Positions 18,457 to 27,044 of a DNA stretch of 64,000 bases are shown in pieces; position 1 is the stretch's first letter; each line of letters opens with the position of its first letter. Origin of the DNA: Palaeococcus pacificus DY20341. GTDB taxonomy: Archaea; Methanobacteriota_B; Thermococci; Thermococcales; Thermococcaceae. Below the pieces are notes generated by a model that worked only from the letters and a program-made list of their open reading frames with translations, did no database searches and was not told where the DNA came from. The position numbers were made by a program, and so were the translations under genes. The stretch covers positions 1,364,001 to 1,428,000 of the forward strand of contig NZ_CP006019.1 in NCBI RefSeq assembly GCF_000725425.1, given 5' to 3'.

Positions 18457-20127
18457 TCACTCACCAGCAAAGTCTGCTAAATCAAAATCCTCTCTTTCTT
18501 CACCTTCGCTCCATTCCTTAACAATATCTATGTCACCGCCGCCGTAGTAGCCCTTGAACTCATCTTTAAAGCTGTATATCTTGACCATAGCGGGAAGAGA
18601 AATGGCGTAGCCGACTATAACTGCTTCACCTATTCCCAAGGAAGCTATGTCCATAAGTAAATCCTCACTTATCTGCTCGCTCGCCTGCTGGACGTATTTT
18701 TGGTCATGGGGCTCAACCAAGCGGAGGATTATCTTTGTGTTCGTCTGGCTTAAAATATCATCGTCGAGCTTTTTGGGCCTTTGTGAAACAATTCCAAGTC
18801 CTATACCGAACTTTCTTCCTTCTCTAGCTATTTTGCCTAACCAGTGGGATGCTTGCGTCTTTTCACCTCTAGGAGCGAATATGTGGGCTTCCTCTATGAC
18901 CAAGAGGAGGGGCTTTGTCAGAGCAGGGAACTTTTCTCTTATCATTTTTAGTGTAGCAGCATCGTTCGTCCTAAGGGCCTTCATATACTGGACGCGGTAT
19001 TTTAGAACTCCCCTAAGGAGATAGGAAGCTAAAGCAATCATTTGATCCTCTTCCATACCGCTCAGGTCTATGATGTTTGCCATTCCTGGGACTATCTCGG
19101 ATAGAACGTTTCCAAGCTTTATGAACTCACCAAAGTTTGCTTTAAGCTCTTGGAGGTAGTCTTTTATCCTAATCAGTGAATCCAAGTCTCTCGCCTGTAT
19201 CTTTCTTTGGAGAACCCTTCCCTGTGAGTCATAATAATCAATAAAAGCTTCTTCTCCTTTTGATTTATTCTCATAAGTCCTTATCCACTCTTCAATTTGG
19301 TCTTCGAGAGCCTCTACAAATGACAGCCCACCCAGCACTTTAGCTTGGTTTTTAGCCTCCCATTTAACTGTGTGGTAAGCTAAGCTCAAAAAGCGCCTCT
19401 GGAGTGAGGCATTCTCCGCTATCCCTAAAAGAGTTGCAAACTCGCTGATAGTGATTTTAGAGGGGTCTATCGTGGCCTTTATGGGGTTTACTCTAGCGTT
19501 TTTCCAAGTTAGGGATGAGTACTCCCCATGAGGGTCTAAAATGACTATAGTCCCCCTCGTCTTGTCAATAATTTCTTTTGTTAGAACTGCTATTGTATTG
19601 GACTTTCCTGCTCCCGTAACAGCTAAGACGGCAAAGTGCCTAGAGACGAGCCTATCCACATCCAGCCCAACTTCAACATCAGCTCTAGCCAAGAGCCTTC
19701 CTATCCTAATGTGCCCATTTGAGAAAATCTTCTTCAAATCATCATTATCTGCAAGTTTAACAACTTCTCCGGGCTTTATTGGGACTCTATTTGGTATCTG
19801 CCTAAATTCAAAATCCCCACTCTCAATGTCCTCTTTGGTTTTTAGAACCCCTAAAACCTTGGCGCTTGCTATTATCGACTCGCTCTTATCCAAAACACCC
19901 TTAGAAAAAATTGTAACTGTCTTTTCTATGTAGTCGTAGCTCCCTCTTCCCGCACTCATAAGCCAGTTGATGTTTTTCACACTCTTAACGACAGCTAATA
20001 CCTCTTCACCGTTCCTATTTTTAACCACAACAAACTCTCCAAAATTGGGCATGTTCTTTGGATCAACTATAAATGTGAAGTAGTCTGTGCTGGATTCTCC
20101 ATAGACTATGCCAACTTTGTCCTCCAT
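18457..20127 (-). CDS. herA: HerA DNA translocase/helicase
   Basis: 556 residues. An N-terminal HAS-barrel (about 1-130) precedes a FtsK-like RecA domain with Walker A TGAGKSNT starting at residue 171, Walker B LLLVIEEAHIF, and downstream QRP and arginine-finger region (GLGIVSQRPKKLDDDILSQ). HerA forms a hexameric ring that drives NurA during end resection. It is the first gene of the repair operon; the ATG at 20127 follows a GGTGGGAAA site, and the 47-base gap to the phosphoesterase gene upstream probably holds the operon promoter (AAATATTTGAAGG on the minus strand). Confidence 0.96.
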   Translation of the reverse strand: MEDKVGIVYGESSTDYFTFIVDPKNMPNFGEFVVVKNRNGEEVLAVVKSVKNINWLMSAGRGSYDYIEKTVTIFSKGVLDKSESIIASAKVLGVLKTKEDIESGDFEFRQIPNRVPIKPGEVVKLADNDDLKKIFSNGHIRIGRLLARADVEVGLDVDRLVSRHFAVLAVTGAGKSNTIAVLTKEIIDKTRGTIVILDPHGEYSSLTWKNARVNPIKATIDPSKITISEFATLLGIAENASLQRRFLSLAYHTVKWEAKNQAKVLGGLSFVEALEDQIEEWIRTYENKSKGEEAFIDYYDSQGRVLQRKIQARDLDSLIRIKDYLQELKANFGEFIKLGNVLSEIVPGMANIIDLSGMEEDQMIALASYLLRGVLKYRVQYMKALRTNDAATLKMIREKFPALTKPLLLVIEEAHIFAPRGEKTQASHWLGKIAREGRKFGIGLGIVSQRPKKLDDDILSQTNTKIILRLVEPHDQKYVQQASEQISEDLLMDIASLGIGEAVIVGYAISLPAMVKIYSFKDEFKGYYGGGDIDIVKEWSEGEEREDFDLADFAGE

Positions 20128-20174
20128 TTTCCCACCTTCAAATATTTACTAACTAAATGAATAAAAAGCTTGCG

Positions 20175-20813
20175 CTATCTCAGCTCTATGCTAATCCTAT
20201 CTCCCACATCGATTATGGCGTAGTGCCCCCTAGAGAGCGGCCCGGGGTTTACAATGAGCGTTTTACCAATTTCATCAACTCCTCTCGCCTCGTGTATGTG
20301 ACCGCAGATAACAAGGGGCGGTTGCTTTTCTTCGATGAAGTGCTTCAAGGCTTTACTTCCTACATGAACCCCTGTATAGGTTTTATCGACTTTCGTGCCG
20401 TATGGAGGGGCGTGGATTAGAAGTATATCGCCCTCACGGTAGTTTCTCTCCACGCTATCCCTTATATGCCCATCATCGAACTCCCATATAGTCGAGAACG
20501 GTGTTATATTTGAGCCGCCGAAGCCCACTATTCCAAGGCCTTTAAACTCAACCCTTTTATCGTGAATGTTAATCCCTTTCTCTTCAAAGAGCTCCAAAAC
20601 GTCCCTCCCGTCACAGTTGCCCATGACAGCGAGAATTGGCTTTCCAAGTTCTTCCAATATGGTTAATAACCGCTCAGCTTGCTCACGTCCACCAAAGTGC
20701 GTTATGTCCCCTCCTATCAGGAGCAAATCGAAGTCAAAGCCTTTAAGCTCTTCAACAAACTCCCTAGCCTTACCCGCTCTTCCGTGGAGATCAGTTACCG
20801 CTACAATCCTCAT
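20175..20813 (-). CDS. Calcineurin-like metallophosphoesterase
   Basis: 212 residues with intact metal-binding motifs: VTDLHGR (Asp8, His10), IGGDIT (Asp36), MGNCDG (GNxD type), IHAPPYG and CGHIHEARG, then VNPGPLSRG. This is a complete class III phosphodiesterase/phosphoesterase of the YfcE/MJ0936-like group; the physiological substrate is unknown. ATG 20813 follows GGAGGTGAGG. The moeA stop lies 24 bases upstream, so the two are likely co-transcribed. The intact motifs contrast with the degenerate relative at 40786. Confidence 0.85.
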   Translation of the reverse strand: MRIVAVTDLHGRAGKAREFVEELKGFDFDLLLIGGDITHFGGREQAERLLTILEELGKPILAVMGNCDGRDVLELFEEKGINIHDKRVEFKGLGIVGFGGSNITPFSTIWEFDDGHIRDSVERNYREGDILLIHAPPYGTKVDKTYTGVHVGSKALKHFIEEKQPPLVICGHIHEARGVDEIGKTLIVNPGPLSRGHYAIIDVGDRISIELR

Positions 20814-20837
20814 ACCCTCACCTCCAAAAAGTTAAAT

Positions 20838-22034
20838 TCAAAAGAGGAAGACCTCAACCTCTTCGCCTTCTTCGAGAATTTCTACTGTTTCGGGAACCTC
20901 TATAAATCCATCGGCATCAACGAAGCTCGTCACTGCGCCGCTGCCTTTTAGTATTGGAACAGCCTCTTCGCCTTCAATCTTAACAGGCAAAAACTGGCGC
21001 CTTCCTTTAACGGAGAACACTTTAAAGGCGAGCTTCTTTTGCACTTTCCTGTGCTCGCCCTTGAGTCCTAAGAGCTTTCTCAAGAGCGGCGCCACCAATA
21101 GCGTGAAGTTTGTGAGGCATGAGGTTGGATAACCAGGGAGGCCAAATACGGGCTTTCCTTGGATTTGGCCGATTATTGTGGGCTTCCCCGGCTGAATCGC
21201 TATGCCGTGGATGAAAACCTCACCATGAGCTTCAATTATAGAGCTCGTCAAGTCCCTAACACCTGCGGAAGCCCCTCCTGAGAGTATGACCATATCGTAC
21301 TTAAGCCCCTCAAAAATCTTCTCCTTTAAGCTCGCCTCATCGTCTTTCGCTATGCCTAAAAAGTACGCTTCCGCGCCGAGCTCCCTTATCGCATCGGTGA
21401 TTGCTCTTCCGTTTATGTCGTAAATCTTTCCTACTCCAAGTTCATCTCCAGGGAGTATTATCTCGTTGCCCGTGCTTATCACCGCCACTTTCGGCTTTTT
21501 GAAAACTTTGACTTTTTCAAATCCAAGGGCTGACAGGAGTGCCGTATCCTTGAAGGTGAGCTTCTTTGAGGCCTTTAAAACCTCTTTACCCTTTACTATG
21601 TCGCTTCCAGCCTTCATAACGCCTGCCTGGGGATAGTAAGGCTTGTAAACTATCAGTTCGTCTCCCTCAACATCAACCTCCTCAAGCATTGCAACGGCAT
21701 CGGCGCCCTTTGGAAGCGGAGCACCTGTTGATATTCCGACGGCTTGGCCTTCTTTGAGCTCGATTGTGGGAACGTCACCCGCATTTATTTGACCTACAAT
21801 CTCCAAGCGCACGGGCTCGCTCTCGCTGGCTTTCCAAGTGTCTTTACTTAAGAGGGCATACCCATCAACTGTCGCCCTATCAAATGGGGGCACGTCTATT
21901 GGTGCCTTTACGTCTTCAGCCAAGACTCGCCCAAGAGCTTCTTCTAAAGGAATTTCCTCTATTTGAGGCTTTAAACCGAAGGAATCGATTACCTTTAGCG
22001 CTTCCTCGAGAGGAACTACTTTCAAGAACCCCAT
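20838..22034 (-). CDS. moeA: Molybdopterin molybdenumtransferase MoeA-type
   Basis: 398 residues of the MoeA/GephE family, which inserts molybdate (or tungstate in these organisms) into adenylylated pterin. Family segments seen are PLEEALGRVLAEDV, PPFDRATVDGYA, GAPLPKGADAV, LSGGASAGVRD and the C-terminal PGYPTSCL. ATG 22034 follows GGGTGGTAGC; the start four codons earlier overlaps it. Thermococcales use tungsten pterin enzymes and often have more than one MoeA; which metal this copy handles cannot be told. Downstream is the phosphoesterase gene. Confidence 0.92.
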   Translation of the reverse strand: MGFLKVVPLEEALKVIDSFGLKPQIEEIPLEEALGRVLAEDVKAPIDVPPFDRATVDGYALLSKDTWKASESEPVRLEIVGQINAGDVPTIELKEGQAVGISTGAPLPKGADAVAMLEEVDVEGDELIVYKPYYPQAGVMKAGSDIVKGKEVLKASKKLTFKDTALLSALGFEKVKVFKKPKVAVISTGNEIILPGDELGVGKIYDINGRAITDAIRELGAEAYFLGIAKDDEASLKEKIFEGLKYDMVILSGGASAGVRDLTSSIIEAHGEVFIHGIAIQPGKPTIIGQIQGKPVFGLPGYPTSCLTNFTLLVAPLLRKLLGLKGEHRKVQKKLAFKVFSVKGRRQFLPVKIEGEEAVPILKGSGAVTSFVDADGFIEVPETVEILEEGEEVEVFLF

Positions 22035-22100
22035 GCTACCACCCAAATAACTTACGAAAAAAGCTAAATAAAGTTATTGGAGTTAAGTAAAGCTGTTTAA

Positions 22101-22271
22101 CAGTATCAAAAAAGTATTGTTTTTTCTCCGTGGACACAAAAAGAGAGGTTATTTCAAAAAGCTGACCTCTTTGAAGCTGTTGAATCCATTTATGAGATCA
22201 AAAGCCTCATTGGAATATTCCACGCTTCCACCGGTTTTAGAATTGGTTTAAAAGCCATAAAAGGATTTGAT
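22101..22271 (+). other. Coding-like stretch without a start codon (possible gene remnant)
   Basis: On the plus strand one frame is open from the stop at 22098 through the end of the next gene (read backwards) to about 22490. Its first ~58 codons translate to a protein-like string including FQKADLFEAVESIYEIK and HASTGFRIGLKAIKGF, but no ATG, GTG or TTG precedes it. It may be a decayed gene, or simply chance in an otherwise featureless 237-base gap. An inverted repeat AGAGGT...ACCTCT lies within it. Confidence 0.2.
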
Positions 22272-22682
22272 TCACCGTTCATTTGTGAGACTCACTTTCA
22301 CATAAACGGATTCATAGCCCGGGTTGAGGATTACGAGGTAGTAGTCCCCCTTAGGGATGGTCGCCTCAAGCACCACGCTTTTTGTGTTCTCCCAAGCCTT
22401 GTAGGGTGTTCCTGTTTCACCCGATTTAAGCTTTTGGAGCTCTTCCCCATTGAAGATGTAGACACTTATTGGGGCCGAGCTTTCTATGGTTCCTGAAAGG
22501 TGAGATTCGCTCAAAAGCTCGTAGTAAACAGCACTCCTTGGATTTAGAACCTGCTCACTGCTGTAAACTCTCTCCTTTGATGACGCAAAGTAAGAAAATC
22601 CAGCGTAGCCTAATGTTGAAGCTATCATGAGGATTATTGCAAAGAGCGAGATGCTCTTTTTGATGTTTCCCAATTTATTCAC
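22272..22682 (-). CDS. Membrane-anchored small protein, unknown function
   Basis: About 136 residues: a basic N-terminus (KLGNIKKS), one hydrophobic segment (about 12-30), then an extracellular domain of beta-type sequence with SSAPISVYIFNGEEL and a final GDYYLVILNPGYESV, resembling small immunoglobulin-like or 'emp24-like' beta domains. Topology suggests a protein tethered to the outer face of the membrane. The start is ambiguous: TTG 22685, GTG 22682, or TTG 22673 which lies five bases after GGTGA. A TATA element at 22704-22711 predicts transcription from about 22682, so a very short leader. No family name recognised. Confidence 0.65.
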   Translation of the reverse strand: MNKLGNIKKSISLFAIILMIASTLGYAGFSYFASSKERVYSSEQVLNPRSAVYYELLSESHLSGTIESSAPISVYIFNGEELQKLKSGETGTPYKAWENTKSVVLEATIPKGDYYLVILNPGYESVYVKVSLTNER

Positions 22683-22762
22683 CAATAGAGATTTGGTGGG
22701 AGAGTATAAAAGGGGTTCGTTGATGACTTCATGATTTACTTTATCATGACATTACTGCAAGC

Positions 22763-24046
22763 TCAGCTCTTTTTGAGGATTTCTAAAATCCTCTCCTCAC
22801 CCAAAGGTAAAACCAAAGGCCTCGATAAGTGCCTTCTCGCATCTGGAGGAACTTCATATATCTTTTGCTTAAGCTCACGGGGCACTTCGATGGGGATTAG
22901 CGTTTTTGGCATCTTATGGCCGCACTTTTTGCACTTCAAGTAATCTCCTTTGCTCTTCATCGTTCCTCCGCACTTGGGGCACTTGGGCTTTTTGTACTCA
23001 ACTTTTTTGGCGAGCTTCGCGGGATAGAACTTCTCAAGGTTGAGCGTCAAAACGCCTTCAAACTCCTTAACCCCTCCAGCAGCGATAATCTCGTCGCCTT
23101 CAATAAGCTCTCTCACATAGCGCCTAAACCCCTTAGTCGGCTCGAAAGCGGCTACCCTAATCTTCCCCGTCTCATCGGCAAGCTCAAAGAAGACGTGCCT
23201 TCCCTTTTCCCACCAATCCTTGACAACTTTCCCCTTAACGACAGCACTTTCGAGAGGTTTAAGCTCACCAATGCGCCTGAACCTTAAGTGGTCGTCTGTG
23301 TTTTGGTTCGTCTTAAAAACTTGGAAAAACTCCACAGGCTCCTCGAAGATTATACGCTCAAACGCTGAGAGCACCTTTTTCTCATCAATTCCTCTAATTC
23401 CAACTAAAACCGGGTCTTTGCCGTGCGGCGTTATCAAAACGCTCCCCTTTTCCCAATCCACGTTGTCGTAGGTGAGGGGGTAAAAGCGTTTATCCATCTC
23501 AAAGACGCTCTCCTTATTTACGCGCCTCTTTGTCCCCCAGAGCTCCCTCCCGCGGTATGCCAATAACTCATAAGTAAATCTATCAAGTGGGTGCCCAATT
23601 GAAGCTAATGCCCCTATTATACCGCGCCCGATCTTGAACTTGTGAACCTCGGCGCCGACTTCCTTAGCTGCTTTCTCAGCCTCCTCTATGCTCACATGCT
23701 CCCAAATTGCTTTATAAGTAAACTCGGTGAGCTCCTTTGGAACTTCGCCCTCTAAGAAGACTACTCCAGGATTTGTGTTTTCATGAGAAAAATCAGATAA
23801 CGACTTAACCATATCCAAAACGAGCTCTTTAATCCTAGAAATATCCTTCTCATCAGCTTCAAAGCTCATTGCAACGGCGCCGTTGCCCCTAGTTTTGTAG
23901 GGTACATTTGGATTAAGCCTAATCAAGCGGGGAAGGTCTATAGGGTGAGCTAAGCGGGAGATTTCTCTATAGAGCAAAGCGCCCACATAAGTTGTGCACA
24001 TGCCATTTGGGGAGTCCGTGTCGTCGATGCCTATGTGAATCATCAT
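22763..24046 (-). CDS. tiaS: tRNA(Ile2) 2-agmatinylcytidine synthetase TiaS
   Basis: 427 residues. TiaS attaches agmatine to C34 of tRNA-Ile2 using ATP so that the codon AUA is read as isoleucine; it is essential in archaea. Seen here are the N-terminal [16 protein letters not shown], the central [13 protein letters not shown] and [12 protein letters not shown]-like catalytic parts, an OB-fold ([16 protein letters not shown]...) and a C-terminal zinc ribbon with CPKC and CKKC pairs. Two consecutive ATGs (24046, 24043) are possible starts; no clear ribosome-binding site is present and a TATA-like CTTTTAACTT lies about 25 bases upstream, so the transcript is probably leaderless. Confidence 0.95.
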   Translation of the reverse strand: MMIHIGIDDTDSPNGMCTTYVGALLYREISRLAHPIDLPRLIRLNPNVPYKTRGNGAVAMSFEADEKDISRIKELVLDMVKSLSDFSHENTNPGVVFLEGEVPKELTEFTYKAIWEHVSIEEAEKAAKEVGAEVHKFKIGRGIIGALASIGHPLDRFTYELLAYRGRELWGTKRRVNKESVFEMDKRFYPLTYDNVDWEKGSVLITPHGKDPVLVGIRGIDEKKVLSAFERIIFEEPVEFFQVFKTNQNTDDHLRFRRIGELKPLESAVVKGKVVKDWWEKGRHVFFELADETGKIRVAAFEPTKGFRRYVRELIEGDEIIAAGGVKEFEGVLTLNLEKFYPAKLAKKVEYKKPKCPKCGGTMKSKGDYLKCKKCGHKMPKTLIPIEVPRELKQKIYEVPPDARRHLSRPLVLPLGEERILEILKKS

Positions 24047-24078
24047 CAAGCCGTAAAATAGGACATGAAGTTAAAAGG

Positions 24079-24624
24079 TTATCCCTCCCACTCCTCTCTA
24101 AACATCTCATAATACAGGACATCAACGTAGCCAAATTTTGGAATATAAACGTGCTTTTTTAATTTCCCAGCTAAGTTAAAGCCGTTCTTCTCTAAAACTC
24201 TCTGTGAGCCAATGTTAGGTTCAAAAACCCTTGCATAGACTTTTCTCAAGTTCAGATACTCAAAAGCATAGTTGAGCATTAACTTAACGGCCTCGCTCAT
24301 GTAGCCTTTTCTCCAATACTTCTTCCATAAAAAGTAGCCCAGCTCGGCGTGTCCATTCTTGTGGTCTATATTGTGGAGTCCAATGACACCCATCAGTTCT
24401 GCAGTTGTGGCATTGAGTATCGTAAAGACTTTATGTTTCTCTTTATTCTTTCTAACGTTCTCGTACCACTCCATTTCATCTTCAAGATAAAAAATCTCCT
24501 CAGGATTCATCAAGAACTCCCTAAGATCCCTGTCGTTGAACCACTCCCAAATCTTGGGCATGTCCTCTTTCAACAGCAAACCCAGAGATACATTTTCACC
24601 GCTTAATATAATCGGCCGTCTCAT
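24079..24624 (-). CDS. GNAT-family N-acetyltransferase (RimJ/RimL-like)
   Basis: 181 residues matching the RimJ/RimL subgroup: an N-terminal GENVSLGLLLKEDMPKIW, the central strand ELMGVIGLHNIDHKNGHAELGY, the acetyl-CoA pyrophosphate loop WRKGYMSEAVKLML, and the C-terminal IGSQRVLEKNGF. Such enzymes acetylate the alpha-amino group of proteins (often ribosomal) or small molecules with acetyl-CoA. Substrate cannot be specified. ATG 24624 follows GTGATAATT. Stop is 32 bases upstream of tiaS, so they may be co-transcribed despite a TATA-like box between them. Confidence 0.85.
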   Translation of the reverse strand: MRRPIILSGENVSLGLLLKEDMPKIWEWFNDRDLREFLMNPEEIFYLEDEMEWYENVRKNKEKHKVFTILNATTAELMGVIGLHNIDHKNGHAELGYFLWKKYWRKGYMSEAVKLMLNYAFEYLNLRKVYARVFEPNIGSQRVLEKNGFNLAGKLKKHVYIPKFGYVDVLYYEMFREEWEG

Positions 24625-24678
24625 AATTATCACAGCATATAACTAACTTTCCATAGTAATAAACCTAACGGAGAGAAA

Positions 24679-24687
24679 CTTTTAAAC
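24679..24687 (+). promoter_or_regulatory. TATA box giving a leaderless HTH-regulator transcript
   Basis: CTTTTAAAC is centred about 25 bases upstream of ATG 24707, and no ribosome-binding site lies between, so transcription and translation probably begin at nearly the same base. Confidence 0.5.
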
Positions 24688-24706
24688 GTCCAAGTCGTAT
24701 TTACAA

Positions 24707-25684
24707 ATGATGACAATGGAGAAAGCGAGACTGGTCAGAATTGTTGAGAGCATACTCCACGGCACCGGGTTTAAGACCGCCAGAATGGATTTTAAAGGTT
24801 CATGCTTTGACTTAGTGGGCAATAAACTCTTTTTGCTGCTCTTTGTTAAAGTTCTCCAAAACATTGACAGCCTTACTCAAGAGCAGGCTGATGATTTAAA
24901 GCGCTTAGCTAAGTTCTTCCAAGCTACGCCCTTGCTGGTGGGTATTAAGAGCAAGAACGACGAGCTTGAGGAGGGAGTGGTTTACGAGCGTTTTGGCATC
25001 TATGCGCTGAATCCACAAACCCTCTACGATGTGCTCGTCGAAAATGAGCTTCCCGCTATCTTTGCCGAGCGTGGAGGATTCTATGTTAACGTGGATGGGG
25101 AGCTTTTGAGGAAGCTTAGAGAGAGGAGAGGCTACAGCGTTGGCGAACTGGCGAGAATGCTCGGCGTTTCAAGAAAAAGCCTCCAAAACTATGAGAGGGG
25201 CGAACAGGCCGTTAGTTTGGATGTAGCTTTGAGGCTCGAGGAGATATTCGATGAGCCTATAGCTAAGCCCATAGATATCCTAACTGCTAAAGTCGAAGCA
25301 AACCTCAACGTGAAACCCGAAAATCAGCTCGAGAGGGAGATACTTGAGAGACTGAAGGGGCTAGGCATGGGCGTGATAAAAATAAGAAAAGCTCCTTTTA
25401 ATGCGGTTTCAAGAGAGGATGAAGTTAGGATACTAACGGGCATTGACTCTAAAAAGACCTCCACAACTGTAAAGAGGGCGCAGATGGTCAGCGAAGTTAG
25501 CAAGATAATCCACAGCGACGGCTTGTTTATAATTGAGAAGACCAAGACCGAGGTCATTGGAGAAGTGCCTCTAATCCCCAAGGAGACCCTTAGAGAAGTT
25601 AAGGACGCCGATGAGCTTATAGACATCATTGAAAGTCTAAAAAGAGAGATAAGAAAAAAGCTCTTCATCCCTAACCAAAGATAA
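24707..25684 (+). CDS. Archaeal HTH-type transcriptional regulator (XRE helix-turn-helix in the middle)
   Basis: 325 residues. An N-terminal ~125-residue domain (nuclease-like fold in this archaeal family by general knowledge) is followed by a Cro/CI helix-turn-helix at about 132-185 (RRGYSVGELARMLGVSRKSLQNYERG), then a C-terminal domain containing KIRKAPFNAVSR and SEVSKIIHSDGLFIIEKTK. The family is conserved in euryarchaea as a putative regulator; its targets are unknown. ATG at 24707 is leaderless-like (TATA at 24679-24687); a second ATG three codons on is possible. It overlaps the converging HD hydrolase gene by 14 bases. Confidence 0.85.
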   Translation: MMTMEKARLVRIVESILHGTGFKTARMDFKGSCFDLVGNKLFLLLFVKVLQNIDSLTQEQADDLKRLAKFFQATPLLVGIKSKNDELEEGVVYERFGIYALNPQTLYDVLVENELPAIFAERGGFYVNVDGELLRKLRERRGYSVGELARMLGVSRKSLQNYERGEQAVSLDVALRLEEIFDEPIAKPIDILTAKVEANLNVKPENQLEREILERLKGLGMGVIKIRKAPFNAVSREDEVRILTGIDSKKTSTTVKRAQMVSEVSKIIHSDGLFIIEKTKTEVIGEVPLIPKETLREVKDADELIDIIESLKREIRKKLFIPNQR

Positions 25685-26921
25685 CCTTCTTCCAGATTTT
25701 TTTAACGTTTTCGACATATTTCGATGGTGAAGCAACTAAAACCACCCATCTAGGGGTTTGTCTTCTTTTTAAGGCGTTTGCCAGAGGGGTCACTTTCGTG
25801 AGAGGTTGGAACTCACCAGTCGGTAGGTGAACATTTATCTCCGTGGCCTTTAGTCTGGGCTCGCTGAGCATCAAATCAGCTATTGAGAACTCTATTATGA
25901 CCTCCCCCTCCTTAGCACCAACCGCATCGGCTAATCTCCTCTCAAGTTCTTGTCTCTTTTTGACGTTCCTATACGCACTTAAGAACTCTCTCTTTTCCTC
26001 TGCACTGAGCTCGTCGGCGCTTGCCAAAACGGCCGCTTTAAAGAGGTCTCTATACTTAACGCGCTTAACTATTTCGCTTGGGTAGCCTTCTAAGTCCTCA
26101 AGCTCGATTATAACTCTACAGTCGTTCATCTTCCAGAACTCCCAGAGGTGCCCCTCTTCCAAGGCGAATTCCAAAGCCCTTGTAAGCATTCCCTCTGCTA
26201 TCTTTACAGTGTGGTGGAAGTAAACCCTTGAGTACATGAGAGCCCGAGCTACCATCATTCCCTCAATTGCCTCAATGCCCTTCTCGTCCACCACAAGCTC
26301 ATCGTTGTATATCCTAAGGGTCTTTAGAATTCTCTCGAAGTCCACAATTCCGTGAGCTACACCCGTGTAGTGGGCGTCTCTCATCAAATAGTCAAGCTGG
26401 TCGACATCAACGTCACCATGGAGCATCTGACCTAAATAGCGCTTTTCATACTTTCCCAACAAGAGCGCTGCAACTTCTTGGGGCTTTATTCCATACTCTT
26501 CAAGAACTTCAGGTATCAGCTTCCTGCTCTCAACTTCCCCATCTATTATATCTATGTTACCCAAGATAATGCTTTGGCCTAAGCGCATGTGGTCGTATTC
26601 TTTCACATAGTGCTGGTAGATCTGCTCAAACGTGTGTGAAAACGGCCCATGTCCTATGTCGTGGAGGAGAGCACTAGCTTGAAGAAGAAGTTTTTCTTCC
26701 TCATTTAGTCCAATTTCCTCACCCAAACGCTTAGCTACGTAGTAAGTCCCCAAAGAGTGCTCAAAGCGTGAATGGTTTGCTCCGGGGAAAACAAGATAAG
26801 CCATTCCAAGCTGTCTGATCCCTCTAAGCCTCTGGAACTCGGGAGTTTTAATCAAATCCAAGATAAGGCCTTTAACTTTCATGCTTCCATGAAGAGGATC
26901 ATGGATTATCTTTCCGTCCAT
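25671..26921 (-). CDS. HD-superfamily phosphohydrolase (SAMHD1/dGTPase-like)
   Basis: 416 residues. The HD metal site is visible as SRFEHSLGTY (His55), LLHDIGHGPFSHTFE (His87-Asp88) and VDVDQLDYLMRDA for the final aspartate. The N-terminal KIIHDPLHGSM and RQLGMAYLVFPGANHSR are hallmarks of the YdhJ/SAMHD1-like branch, members of which hydrolyse dNTPs or other phosphate esters. ATG 26921 lies five bases after GGTGA; the GTG at 26930 overlaps that site. The C-terminal 100 residues (VIIEFSIADLMLSEP...) are family-typical. Physiological substrate not known. Confidence 0.88.
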   Translation of the reverse strand: MDGKIIHDPLHGSMKVKGLILDLIKTPEFQRLRGIRQLGMAYLVFPGANHSRFEHSLGTYYVAKRLGEEIGLNEEEKLLLQASALLHDIGHGPFSHTFEQIYQHYVKEYDHMRLGQSIILGNIDIIDGEVESRKLIPEVLEEYGIKPQEVAALLLGKYEKRYLGQMLHGDVDVDQLDYLMRDAHYTGVAHGIVDFERILKTLRIYNDELVVDEKGIEAIEGMMVARALMYSRVYFHHTVKIAEGMLTRALEFALEEGHLWEFWKMNDCRVIIELEDLEGYPSEIVKRVKYRDLFKAAVLASADELSAEEKREFLSAYRNVKKRQELERRLADAVGAKEGEVIIEFSIADLMLSEPRLKATEINVHLPTGEFQPLTKVTPLANALKRRQTPRWVVLVASPSKYVENVKKIWKKVIFG

Positions 26922-27044
26922 TACCTTCACCTAAAGAAAAGTTAGAACAGAGCTCTTAAATAGGTTTTGGCATTTTGACAATTTATCCCGAGTTAATATT
27001 GTCGTAATAATCACTGCAATTGAAAGAAAGGAAAAAGTTAACTA

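Noticed and set aside
22143-22168. AGAGGT...ACCTCT inverted repeat as a terminator
   Set aside because: Only six pairs with a long loop and no T-run after it on the relevant strand.
22729-22749. Inverted repeat TCATGAT-N7-ATCATGA near tiaS stop
   Set aside because: Seven AT-rich pairs with no poly-T and no clear promoter relation; kept only as a weak possibility.
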